Shown: piece after piece, positions 6,977 to 14,885 of the stretch | Position numbering within the stretch: the stretch's first letter is position 1 | Layout: every line of letters begins with the position of its first letter | Assembly: GCA_021201135.1 (NCBI GenBank) | Contig: JAJQGT010000006.1 | Location: 124,001 to 188,000 of the forward strand | DNA length: 64,000 nucleotides | Origin: Oscillospiraceae bacterium | GTDB lineage: Bacteria; Bacillota; Clostridia; Oscillospirales; Ruminococcaceae | Direction of reading: 5' to 3' | Notes under the pieces: generated by a model | What the model was told of the DNA's origin: nothing | The model's database searches: none | The model's input: the letters and a program-made list of their open reading frames with translations, nothing else | Program-made: the position numbers and the translations under genes

Positions 6977-8644
6977 ATGAAATTTTACAATCGCCTTGCG
7001 GCTTTGATCACCGCTTTCGTTATGACTGTTACAATGTTTGCCGGATGCGCAAGTACGGCGAGTGAGGATTCAGTTCCGAAACCATCAATCGTTACTTCAG
7101 ATATCCCGACAACAGAAGAAATTACAGTTTCAACCACTACCGAAGAAGTTACAACCTCAGAGGTTATGACTTCCGAAGTAACAACAACTGTGACTACAAC
7201 CACGGAGGCTACGACAACTACCGAGGCTACAACCACTGTAGTAACAACGACAACTGAAACGACTACTACGCCTACTACTACAACTGTTGCCACGACCACC
7301 ACAGTAACTACTACAGCAGCAACCACGACATCAGCAACAACCGCTGCAACTACTGCCGCCACAACTGCGGCAACTACGGCTTCGACATCCGACGATGATA
7401 TACGCAACGACGAGCTTTACACACCGAATTACAGCGGCACTACATCATCCAAAACCGTTACAATATCTGCGGGCACCGAATACCAGGCTATTATCGGCTT
7501 TGGCGGAATGAACTATCCCGCATGGAATGCCGCCGGTGACCTTACCGCATCGGAAAGAGAAACCGTTTTCGGAAACGATGAAGACGATTTGGGCTTTACG
7601 ATTTTGAGAATACACATAGATCCTGTCAAGAGCAACTGGTCAAAAGAGGTTGCAACCGCAAAGGCGGCTTATGAAAGCGGGGCGCTTGTCATTGCTTCCG
7701 TGTGGAGTGCGCCTTCAAGTATGCTTGAGAATTTCACAAAGTCAGGTGATTCCGATGCTTTGAGAGTCAAGCATTCATGCTATGCCGAGTATGCCGAGTA
7801 TATTAACGATTTTGTCGAGTATATGTCGGGCAAGGGCGTGGAAATATATGCCGTTTCGTTCCAAAATGAGCCTGATTATGCTTATGATTGGGTATGGTGG
7901 ACAACTGACGAGATTATCGACTTTATAGTCAATTATTCCGATGCTATAGACTGTAAGCTGATGACTCCGGAATCGTTCCAGTATAAAAAAGAATTTTACA
8001 ACGCCATTCTTAACAATTCCACAGCCCTGAACAAAATTGACATCTTTGCAACGCATTTGTACGGAACTTCACTTTCCGATTACAGCTATTCGCTCTTCGA
8101 GAGCAAGGGCACCGGCAAGGAGCTGTGGATGACAGAAATTATTGACCCCTCAGGTACCAACGGTGATCAATATGATGCAAATGATTGGGATTATGCCATA
8201 GGTGTTGCCCAAAGCGTGCATAATTCTCTTGTGAAGGGGAATTTTCAGGCGTATCTGTGGTGGTACATAAAAAGGTTCTATGGACCGCTTGGCGAAGATG
8301 GCGAGATTACCAAACGAGGCTACTGCATGGCACAGTACTCCAAATTTGTTCGCCCCGGATATGTAAGAGTATCGGCAACCGAAACGCCTGCTACCGGAGT
8401 GAGCGTGTCAGCCTACAAGAGTGACGGGAAGCTGGTTATTGTAGCTATTAACGATTCGGGCAAGAAGTACGCTCAGACGTTTGATATAAACAGTCTGGAC
8501 TTTGATATAGGCTATATCGAGGCGTATACTACCGATGAAAATGTAAGCCTTGAGAGGACAGGAAACATTGCATACGATGATGACAGCTTTGGATATGTTC
8601 TCGGTGCTTACAGTGTTACAACATTCGTGATTTCGGAATACTGA
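6977..8644 (+). CDS. GH30 family glycosidase, lipoprotein with Thr-rich linker
   Basis: Surface-anchored glycoside hydrolase, 555 aa, probably acting on xylan or glucuronoxylan. I chose ATG 6977 over the upstream frame start because it begins a lipoprotein signal peptide with the lipobox FAGC (lipidated Cys24). Residues ~45-140 form a Thr/Ala/Val-rich linker. The catalytic barrel then starts near residue 165 (IIGFGGMNYPAW). GH30 catalytic residues are the acid/base E298 (SFQNEPD) and the nucleophile E387 (LWMTEI). A C-terminal beta domain (VSVSAYKSDGKLVIVAIND) completes the usual GH30 architecture. It is followed after 18 nt by a close paralogue without the linker. Subfamily 8 glucuronoxylanase is likely but not proved. 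Confidence 0.88.
   Translation: MKFYNRLAALITAFVMTVTMFAGCASTASEDSVPKPSIVTSDIPTTEEITVSTTTEEVTTSEVMTSEVTTTVTTTTEATTTTEATTTVVTTTTETTTTPTTTTVATTTTVTTTAATTTSATTAATTAATTAATTASTSDDDIRNDELYTPNYSGTTSSKTVTISAGTEYQAIIGFGGMNYPAWNAAGDLTASERETVFGNDEDDLGFTILRIHIDPVKSNWSKEVATAKAAYESGALVIASVWSAPSSMLENFTKSGDSDALRVKHSCYAEYAEYINDFVEYMSGKGVEIYAVSFQNEPDYAYDWVWWTTDEIIDFIVNYSDAIDCKLMTPESFQYKKEFYNAILNNSTALNKIDIFATHLYGTSLSDYSYSLFESKGTGKELWMTEIIDPSGTNGDQYDANDWDYAIGVAQSVHNSLVKGNFQAYLWWYIKRFYGPLGEDGEITKRGYCMAQYSKFVRPGYVRVSATETPATGVSVSAYKSDGKLVIVAINDSGKKYAQTFDINSLDFDIGYIEAYTTDENVSLERTGNIAYDDDSFGYVLGAYSVTTFVISEY
7126..7389 (+). repeat. Low-complexity Thr-codon repeat encoding the linker
   Basis: Degenerate repeats of ACA/ACT/ACG with GCN and GTN codons encode the Thr-rich linker of the first GH30 protein. 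Units such as ACTGCCGCCACA recur near the 3' end. Such tracts can expand or contract and may be O-glycosylated. Confidence 0.75.
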
Positions 8645-8662
8645 TTTATCTTGGAGGATATT

Positions 8663-9994
8663 ATGAAGCAAATACTTAAAAAGGCTTTGTCTTTGATTCT
8701 TGCAGTACTGATGCTTTTGCCGCTTGTTGCCTGCGCGAGCACAGAGGTTGAAGAAGAGACGAAGATTCGTGACGACGAACTTTTCACACCGGATTACACC
8801 GATACGGCTGAATCGGAAGTTATTGAGGTTTCTGCGGGTACAGAATACCAGACGATAATCGGCTTCGGCGGAACGAGCTTCCCTGTCTGGATAGGGGATC
8901 TGACCGAGGAAGAGAGACAGCTTGCTTTTGGCAACGGAGGGGATGAGCTCGGATTCACAATTCTGAGACTTCACATTGACCCTGACAGCGACAGATGGGC
9001 GGAAGATCTCGACACCGCCAAGGCGGCGCAGGATAACGGTGCCATCATCATTGCTTCTCCGTGGACCGCGCCCGACGACATGATGGAAAGCTATGAAAAA
9101 GCCGGAGAGGACAATCCTATCCGCATCAAGCATGACAAGTATGCGGAGTATGCCGAGCATCTTAATAACTATGTCACCTATATGAAGGAAAACGGCATAG
9201 AGATTTATGCGATATCATTCCAGAACGAGCCGGACTTATCAAATTCAGGTTGGGTTTCCTGGACTACGGAAGAGATTAAGGACTTCATTCTTAATTACTC
9301 AGACATAATTGATTGCAAGCTGATGACTCCGGAATCGTATAACTATGACAAAGAGTATTATGATGCGATTTTGAATGACGAAGAAGCTCTTGAGAAGATA
9401 GATATCTTTGCAACACATCTTTATGGCACGAAGGTATCGGATTTTGAATATCCGTTGTTTGAAGAGCTGGGCGAAGGCAAGGAGCTTTGGATAACCGAGA
9501 TGATATACCCGAATTCAACGTCAATCGCCGATATGTGGCCCGAAGCATTGGAAACCGCGGAGCATATCTCCGATGTCCTGACAGTCGGCAATATGCAGGC
9601 TTATGTCTGGTGGTATATCCGAAGATTCTACGGGCCTATTGACGAATACGGAGATATCACCAAGCGTGGCTATTGCATGGCGCAGTATTCGAAATTTGTT
9701 CGCCCGGGATATGTAAGAATCGACGCAACGGAAGAGCCCGCCGATGGCATAAGTGTCTCTGCTTTTAAATCCGATGATGAGATCGTTATAGTTGTAATCA
9801 ATAATTCCGAGAACGACTATGAGCAGCATTTCAATCTAAGCAATCTGGGCTTTGATATCGGCTATATTGAAGCCTATACGACAAGCAAAACCCAGAGTCT
9901 CGCGAGAACAGGCAACATTTCCTACAGCGAAAATACCTTCGGATATGTTCTCGATTCCTACAGTATCACGACATTTGTAATCTCGGAAAGTTAA
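8663..9994 (+). CDS. GH30 family glycosidase, lipoprotein (second copy)
   Basis: Paralogue of the upstream gene, 443 aa. The start is ATG 8663 because GGAGG lies just before it; the in-frame TTG at 8651 would overlap that site. The lipoprotein signal has the lipobox LVAC (Cys24). It lacks the Thr linker and goes straight to the catalytic domain (TIIGFGGTSFPVW). The acid/base is E189 (SFQNEPD) and the nucleophile E279 (LWITEM), so both copies look active. Both share the segment GYCMAQYSKFVRPGYVR before the C-terminal beta domain. Same operon and promoter as the first copy. A tandem duplication with divergence is the simplest origin. Confidence 0.88.
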   Translation: MKQILKKALSLILAVLMLLPLVACASTEVEEETKIRDDELFTPDYTDTAESEVIEVSAGTEYQTIIGFGGTSFPVWIGDLTEEERQLAFGNGGDELGFTILRLHIDPDSDRWAEDLDTAKAAQDNGAIIIASPWTAPDDMMESYEKAGEDNPIRIKHDKYAEYAEHLNNYVTYMKENGIEIYAISFQNEPDLSNSGWVSWTTEEIKDFILNYSDIIDCKLMTPESYNYDKEYYDAILNDEEALEKIDIFATHLYGTKVSDFEYPLFEELGEGKELWITEMIYPNSTSIADMWPEALETAEHISDVLTVGNMQAYVWWYIRRFYGPIDEYGDITKRGYCMAQYSKFVRPGYVRIDATEEPADGISVSAFKSDDEIVIVVINNSENDYEQHFNLSNLGFDIGYIEAYTTSKTQSLARTGNISYSENTFGYVLDSYSITTFVISES

Positions 9995-10012
9995 AAATTT
10001 CGTGATTTATGA

Positions 10013-10041
10013 TTGACCTTCGGCTCGGAATGTGCTATTAT
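10013..10041 (+). promoter_or_regulatory. Sigma-A promoter of galE
   Basis: TTGACC at 10013-10018, a 17-nt spacer ending in TGTGC (extended -10), TATTAT at 10036-10041. A GGAGG precedes the galE ATG about 46 nt further on. Confidence 0.8.
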
Positions 10042-10087
10042 AGCAGTAGTGCAAAAACACAATTACGAGTATGGAGGTCAATTTTCT

Positions 10088-11116
10088 ATGTCGATTTTGG
10101 TTTCTGGTGGAGCCGGATATATAGGCTCGCACACCGTTCTGACCCTTTTGGAGAAGGGTTATGACGTTGTTGTATTTGATAATCTCGCAAATTCGAGCGA
10201 GGAATCCCTGAAAAGAGTAGAAAAGATAACCGGTAAGTCAGTAAAATTCTATAAGGCGGATATGCTTGATCGTACAGCGATGGATAAAATCCTGGATGAG
10301 AATCCCGATATCACGGCTCTTATTCACTTTGCCGGACTCAAGGCGGTAGGAGAGTCTGTTGAAAAGCCGCTTGAATACTATAAGAACAATATCGGCGGAA
10401 CCCTTACACTTCTTGAGGCGATGAAGGCTCACGGTGTCAAAAATATAATTTTCAGCTCTTCCGCAACGGTTTACGGCGTTCCCGAAAGAGTTCCGATAAC
10501 TGAGGATTGCCCGAAGGGAACCTGCACGAATCCATACGGTTGGACAAAGAGCATGATCGAGCAGATTCTTACCGATGTTCATACGGCCGACAGCGAGTGG
10601 AATGTGGTTTTGCTCAGATATTTCAATCCCATAGGAGCGCATCCTTCGGGACTGATAGGTGAGGACCCGCAGGGAATTCCTAATAATCTTGTTCCATATA
10701 TTGCACAGGTTGCTGTCGGAAGAAGAGAACACCTCAATGTTTGGGGCAACGACTATAAGACTCATGACGGAACCGGCGTTCGCGATTATATCCATGTTTG
10801 CGACTTGGCAGACGGTCACGTCAGAGCTCTTGAAAAGATAGATGAGTCCAAGAACGGCGGAGTTTACATATACAATCTCGGAACAGGAATCGGATATTCT
10901 GTTCTTGACGTCGTCAAGGCTTATGAGAAGGCATGCGGCAAGGAAATTCCTTATGTCATCGGTCCGAGACGCGCCGGAGACCTTGACGAAAATTACTCAG
11001 ACCCGACACTTGCCGAGAAGGAGCTTCACTGGAAGGCAGTTTACGGAATCGACGACATGTGCAGAGATTCCTGGAACTGGCAGAAGAATAACCCATACGG
11101 TTATAATGCCGGTTGA
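10088..11116 (+). CDS. galE: UDP-glucose 4-epimerase
   Basis: Interconverts UDP-glucose and UDP-galactose for the Leloir pathway and cell-surface polysaccharide synthesis; 342 aa, a normal GalE length. The N-terminal NAD-binding motif is GGAGYIGSH (G7, G10, G13). The catalytic Y150-xxx-K154 (YGWTK) and the Ser/Thr of SSSATVYG are present. ATG 10088 is preceded by GGAGG; the longer frame from 10013 would run through the promoter. It is a single-gene unit downstream of the GH30 genes. A functional link to them is possible but not shown. Confidence 0.95.
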   Translation: MSILVSGGAGYIGSHTVLTLLEKGYDVVVFDNLANSSEESLKRVEKITGKSVKFYKADMLDRTAMDKILDENPDITALIHFAGLKAVGESVEKPLEYYKNNIGGTLTLLEAMKAHGVKNIIFSSSATVYGVPERVPITEDCPKGTCTNPYGWTKSMIEQILTDVHTADSEWNVVLLRYFNPIGAHPSGLIGEDPQGIPNNLVPYIAQVAVGRREHLNVWGNDYKTHDGTGVRDYIHVCDLADGHVRALEKIDESKNGGVYIYNLGTGIGYSVLDVVKAYEKACGKEIPYVIGPRRAGDLDENYSDPTLAEKELHWKAVYGIDDMCRDSWNWQKNNPYGYNAG

Positions 11117-11259
11117 TGGGGCATAATAGACATTCGTGAGATATTCGGTGATTTTATTGTGAATATATTCATGAAATCGTTACATTTGGTATGCAATATT
11201 TTTGCGATTTTTGCATAACGCCGATTTTGGGGCTTTTTGAGAAAAAAAGATTGTATAAA

Positions 11260-11295
11260 TTGGCAATAGTAAATCCCGCGAAAATAATGTATAAT
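11260..11295 (+). promoter_or_regulatory. Promoter region of the NPTTG micro-protein
   Basis: TTGGCA (11260-11265), 17 nt, AATAAT (11283-11288) is one option; a TATAAT at 11290-11295 without a good -35 is another. A strong AAAGGAGG follows, about 9 nt before the ATG. Upstream, the 11117-11259 stretch is AT-rich and holds only a small inverted repeat (TATGCAA 11190-11196 with TTGCATA 11211-11217). No clear galE terminator is visible. Confidence 0.55.
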
Positions 11296-11339
11296 ATAAC
11301 TACTAAGCGGTTTGCTTAACAAAAAGGAGGTTTTTCATT

Positions 11340-11573
11340 ATGAAAAAAATTGTTGCACTTCTTCTCTCCCTCGTCATGGTTCTTTCCATGTTGACTGTTG
11401 CTGCTTTCGCAGAGGACACCAACTCTGAGACCGAGCCGGACGAGACCATCGATGTCAATGATGCCGATGAGACCGAAGAGCCCACCGATTCCAACCCCAC
11501 CACAGGTATTGCACTTGCTGTACTTCCTATGGTAGTTGCTGCTGCCGGTGTTGTTGCTTCCAAGAAGCACTAA
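11340..11573 (+). CDS. Minute secreted protein with NPTTG sortase-type anchor
   Basis: A 77-aa protein built almost entirely of targeting signals. Residues 1-24 form a signal peptide ending AAFA. Residues 25-51 are very acidic (13 Asp/Glu of 27). NPTTG (52-56) is followed by a hydrophobic stretch (57-73) and the basic tail KKH, the layout of a sortase cell-wall sorting signal. If processed at both ends, the exposed product would be only about 30 residues. It has its own promoter, a strong ribosome-binding site and a strong terminator, so it looks like a highly expressed single gene. Function unknown; a remnant of a larger surface protein is the main alternative. Confidence 0.75.
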   Translation: MKKIVALLLSLVMVLSMLTVAAFAEDTNSETEPDETIDVNDADETEEPTDSNPTTGIALAVLPMVVAAAGVVASKKH

Positions 11574-11596
11574 TCTTCATCCAAGAAGTATGTAAC

Positions 11597-11626
11597 GAAA
11601 ACGCCCCGAATTTCGGGGCGTTTTCT
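11597..11626 (+). terminator. Strong intrinsic terminator
   Basis: A perfect 13-bp inverted repeat, AAAACGCCCCGAA with TTCGGGGCGTTTT, ending in a T-run. It ends the NPTTG micro-protein transcript; A and T runs on both sides would let it work in either direction. Confidence 0.93.
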
Positions 11627-11691
11627 TGTCTTCATATAGTTTTACGAAAAATTTTTTGTAAGCATACATACCGCAAATTGAGTCTGATGAC

Positions 11692-11720
11692 TTGTATTTT
11701 ACAAGGGGTTGTGGTATAAT
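11692..11720 (+). promoter_or_regulatory. Sigma-A promoter of the ylbF-mutSL operon
   Basis: TTGTAT at 11692-11697, a 17-nt spacer, TATAAT at 11715-11720. The leader to the ATG at 11804 is about 77 nt and contains several TTGCA/TGCAA segments but no convincing hairpin. Confidence 0.75.
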
Positions 11721-11803
11721 ACTAAGGTGCAATCTATGGGTTGCATAGCGTTGCATGCTTCTGAATTTTAATCTGTAAAAATGATATATAAGGAGAATTT
11801 AAA

Positions 11804-12211
11804 ATGGATGTTATTCAACTGACAAGAGAACTCGGCAAGGCAATTCAGGCTGACGAGAGATATTCAACCTATATAAGAGCCCGTGTTGCCAACGACAACG
11901 ACACCGAGCTTCAGAAAATGATAGAGGAGTTCAATCGCGGGAGAACCGTCCTCAATAACGAGGTTTCCAAGACTACAGGACGGGATGAAAATAAGGTTGA
12001 GGAGCTTAAAACAAGCGTCGGCGAGCTCTACTCAAAGATTATGAAGAACGAGAATATGTCTGCCTATAACGACGCAAAGAATGCTATGGATGAGCTTCTT
12101 CGCCAGATAACGACCATTATCAGCATGTCCGCAAACGGCGAGGACCCCGAAACCTGCGACATGAACTATGGTTGCACCGGCAACTGTGCCTCCTGCGGCG
12201 GTTGCCACTGA
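11804..12211 (+). CDS. YlbF/YmcA family protein with Cys-rich tail
   Basis: A 135-aa mostly helical protein of the YlbF/YmcA (RicF/RicA) family. In Bacillus these form a complex with YaaT (RicT) that binds Fe-S clusters and assists RNase Y in mRNA maturation. Helical segments cover residues ~1-110. The tail has five cysteines (118, 124, 128, 131, 134) in NYGCTGNCASCGGCH, suited to bind Fe-S or zinc. AGGAG precedes the ATG. It is the first gene of a run with mutS, mutL and miaA. The family call rests on overall pattern and the Cys tail. No yaaT or ymcA lies in the window. Confidence 0.75.
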   Translation: MDVIQLTRELGKAIQADERYSTYIRARVANDNDTELQKMIEEFNRGRTVLNNEVSKTTGRDENKVEELKTSVGELYSKIMKNENMSAYNDAKNAMDELLRQITTIISMSANGEDPETCDMNYGCTGNCASCGGCH

Positions 12212-12253
12212 TTGAACTTTAAGTAAAACAAGTATGAGAAAGGATGAAGAAAT

Positions 12254-14863
12254 ATGCCGCTTTTACTCAAGGACATTGATATAAATTCTCTGTCGAAGGG
12301 AATGAGGCAATATGTTGAGATAAAGCTCGAGCATATGGACAGCATCCTTTTCTTCAGGCTTGGAGATTTTTATGAAATGTTCTTTGATGATGCTATTGTC
12401 GCATCAAAGGAGCTTGAGCTTGCATTGACCTCAAAAGACTGTGGGCTTTCGGAGCGCGCTCCGATGTGCGGAGTTCCGCATCATGCCTGCGACAGCTATA
12501 TCAAGAGGCTGATAGACAAGGGCTACAGTGTCGTCATCTGCGAGCAGATGGAGGACCCTGCAACCGCAAAGGGCATAGTCAAGCGTGACGTCATAAGAAT
12601 AGTCACTCCCGGAACGCTTACCGACAGCAGTATGCTTGACGAGGGCAACAATAACTGGCTTTCATCTATTTATCTCGAAGCCGGTACTGTCGCGGTTTGC
12701 TTCGCCGATATGTCGACAGGTGAGGCGCATCTCTACAAATCCTCCGAAGGGGATTTACAGGCGTTTCTTATCAACAAGCTTTCAAGATATTCGCCGGTCG
12801 AGATTCTTTGTCAGGCAAAATTCCCAACAGACAGCGACGTTGCGAAATTTATCTCGGACAAGCTTAAGGCGGGAATTAAGACGCTTGATGAGAGCTCATT
12901 TGATTTTTCCAGGAATCGTCAGGTGGTTTTGGACCAGTTTTCAAACGATTCGTTCCAGAAGCTCGAGCTCACAGAAAAAGATGCTGAGGCTAAAGCTGTT
13001 TCCGCACTGTTTTGCTATATAGCCGATACCCAGCGAGGAAGCGTTGCGAGATTCTCATCAATCGAGAGACATTCCGACGAGCAGATTATGGCGCTCGGCT
13101 ACACCGCAAGAACGAATCTGGAGCTTACCAAGACTCTTCGTAGCGGCGAGAAAAAGGGCTCGCTTCTATGGGTTCTCGATATGACAAGGACCTCGATGGG
13201 AAAGAGAATGCTGAAATCATGGATTGAGCAGCCTCTCTGTAATCCGACGCGTATCATTAAAAGGCTTGATGCAGTTGAAGCACTTTATCGCAATTCCGCG
13301 CTTCTTTCGAGTCTGGAGGACGAGCTCAGCGGCGTTTATGACCTCGAAAGGCTCATGACGAAGGTTATCTATAAAACCGCCACGCCAAGGGATTTAAAGG
13401 CTCTTGCAAGCACTTCGTCAAGGCTCCCGGAAATCAAGAGAATTTTGGGTGAGCTTAACTCGGATCTGGTTAAAACTCTGAATGACGATATTTCTACACT
13501 CGAGGATATTGCAACTCTTATTGACAATGCAATTCCCGACGATCTTCCTGCGACGTTCAAAAACGGCGGAATGATAAAAGAGGGCTTCAATGATGAGCTC
13601 GATAATCTAAGAAAGATTGCGTCTGACGGCAAGGGTGTTATTGAGGAAATAGTCGCCAAAGAGCGTGAAAAGACAGGAATCAAGAATCTCAAATCCGGCT
13701 ATAATCACGTTTACGGCTACTATATGGAAGTCACACGTTCGTTTATAGAACAGGTTCCCGATTACTTCATCAGAAAGCAAACTCTCGTCAATGCTGAGCG
13801 TTACATAACCGAAGAGCTCAAGAACACCGAGGATATGATTTCCGGTGCATCCGAGCACATTCTTGCACTTGAAAATGAGATATTCGGCGAAGTAAGGGAT
13901 TATGTTGCAAATAAGCTTTCCGATGTTCAGAAAACTGCAGTTGCGGTTGCCACAATAGATGTACTGGCTTCGTTTGCCTCGGTTGCTATCAAGAACAATT
14001 ACACCAAGCCTGAAATCGCCATTGACGGAATTATAGACATAAGAAACGGCAGACATCCTGTTGTCGAGCTTATGCTTAAAGACGAGCTATTTGTCCCGAA
14101 CGACACTTATCTTGATTTAACCGATAATCGGATGTCGATAATCACCGGTCCGAATATGTCCGGCAAGTCTACATATATGAGACAGGTTGCGCTTATTACT
14201 CTTATGGCTCAGATAGGCTCATTTGTGCCTGCCGATTATGCAAAGATTTCAATCTGTGACCAGATATTCACCCGTGTCGGAGCATCCGACGACCTGACGG
14301 CAGGTCAGTCAACTTTCATGGTTGAGATGAGCGAAGTTGCGGATATCGTCAAGAACGCAACCCGTGACAGCCTTGTTATACTTGATGAGGTCGGCAGAGG
14401 TACTTCAACCTATGACGGTTTGAGCATCGCCAAAAGCGTCGCGGAGTACATATCCAACCCGAGAAAGGTCGGTTGCAAAACGCTCTTTGCAACGCATTAT
14501 CACGAGCTTATTTCTCTCGAAAACGAAAAGCCCGGAATCAAGAACTATAGCGTAGCCGTGAAGAAGGGCTCCGACGGTATCAGGTTCTTAAGAAAGATTG
14601 TCCGTGGCGGTGTTGATGAATCCTACGGAATAGAAGTTGCGAAGCTTGCGGGTCTTCCCGAATCTATCTTAAGACGTTCGAGAGAAATCCTTAAAGAGCT
14701 TGAGGTCAAGCCGGCTGTGCAGGCTGAACCGGAGAGCGACCAGATGTCATTTGAGGGTATTAACGAAAAAGCAGTCATAAACATGCTCAGAAAGACTAAT
14801 ATCGACGAACTGTCGGATAAGGAGCTCAGAGAGCTCATCTCGGATATTGTGCGTTATATTTAA
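12254..14863 (+). CDS. mutS: DNA mismatch repair protein MutS
   Basis: Recognises mismatches and signals to MutL; 869 aa, normal for MutS1. The mismatch-reading Phe-x-Glu motif is F39-Y40-E41 in RLGDFYEMF. Connector, lever and clamp regions fill the middle. Walker A is GPNMSGKST (632-640), Walker B LVILDEVGRGTS, and the composite-site segment GASDDLTAGQSTF is intact. The ATG at 12254 is 42 nt after ylbF, with AAGGA upstream. mutL follows after 22 nt, so both repair partners are made together. Confidence 0.97.
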   Translation: MPLLLKDIDINSLSKGMRQYVEIKLEHMDSILFFRLGDFYEMFFDDAIVASKELELALTSKDCGLSERAPMCGVPHHACDSYIKRLIDKGYSVVICEQMEDPATAKGIVKRDVIRIVTPGTLTDSSMLDEGNNNWLSSIYLEAGTVAVCFADMSTGEAHLYKSSEGDLQAFLINKLSRYSPVEILCQAKFPTDSDVAKFISDKLKAGIKTLDESSFDFSRNRQVVLDQFSNDSFQKLELTEKDAEAKAVSALFCYIADTQRGSVARFSSIERHSDEQIMALGYTARTNLELTKTLRSGEKKGSLLWVLDMTRTSMGKRMLKSWIEQPLCNPTRIIKRLDAVEALYRNSALLSSLEDELSGVYDLERLMTKVIYKTATPRDLKALASTSSRLPEIKRILGELNSDLVKTLNDDISTLEDIATLIDNAIPDDLPATFKNGGMIKEGFNDELDNLRKIASDGKGVIEEIVAKEREKTGIKNLKSGYNHVYGYYMEVTRSFIEQVPDYFIRKQTLVNAERYITEELKNTEDMISGASEHILALENEIFGEVRDYVANKLSDVQKTAVAVATIDVLASFASVAIKNNYTKPEIAIDGIIDIRNGRHPVVELMLKDELFVPNDTYLDLTDNRMSIITGPNMSGKSTYMRQVALITLMAQIGSFVPADYAKISICDQIFTRVGASDDLTAGQSTFMVEMSEVADIVKNATRDSLVILDEVGRGTSTYDGLSIAKSVAEYISNPRKVGCKTLFATHYHELISLENEKPGIKNYSVAVKKGSDGIRFLRKIVRGGVDESYGIEVAKLAGLPESILRRSREILKELEVKPAVQAEPESDQMSFEGINEKAVINMLRKTNIDELSDKELRELISDIVRYI

Positions 14864-14885
14864 AACCATCTAAGGAGGCGGCAAA

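Noticed and set aside
6985-7407. Minus-strand Val-rich open frame of 140 codons inside the first GH30 gene
   Set aside because: It is the antisense image of the Thr-codon linker; the composition comes from the repeat, and no ribosome-binding site supports it.
11190-11217. TATGCAA/TTGCATA inverted repeat as the galE terminator
   Set aside because: The stem is 7 bp, AT-rich, with a 14-nt loop and no T-run directly after it.
11101-11322. Minus-strand 73-codon frame in the gap after galE
   Set aside because: No ribosome-binding site and unremarkable composition; it runs against the promoter of the NPTTG gene.
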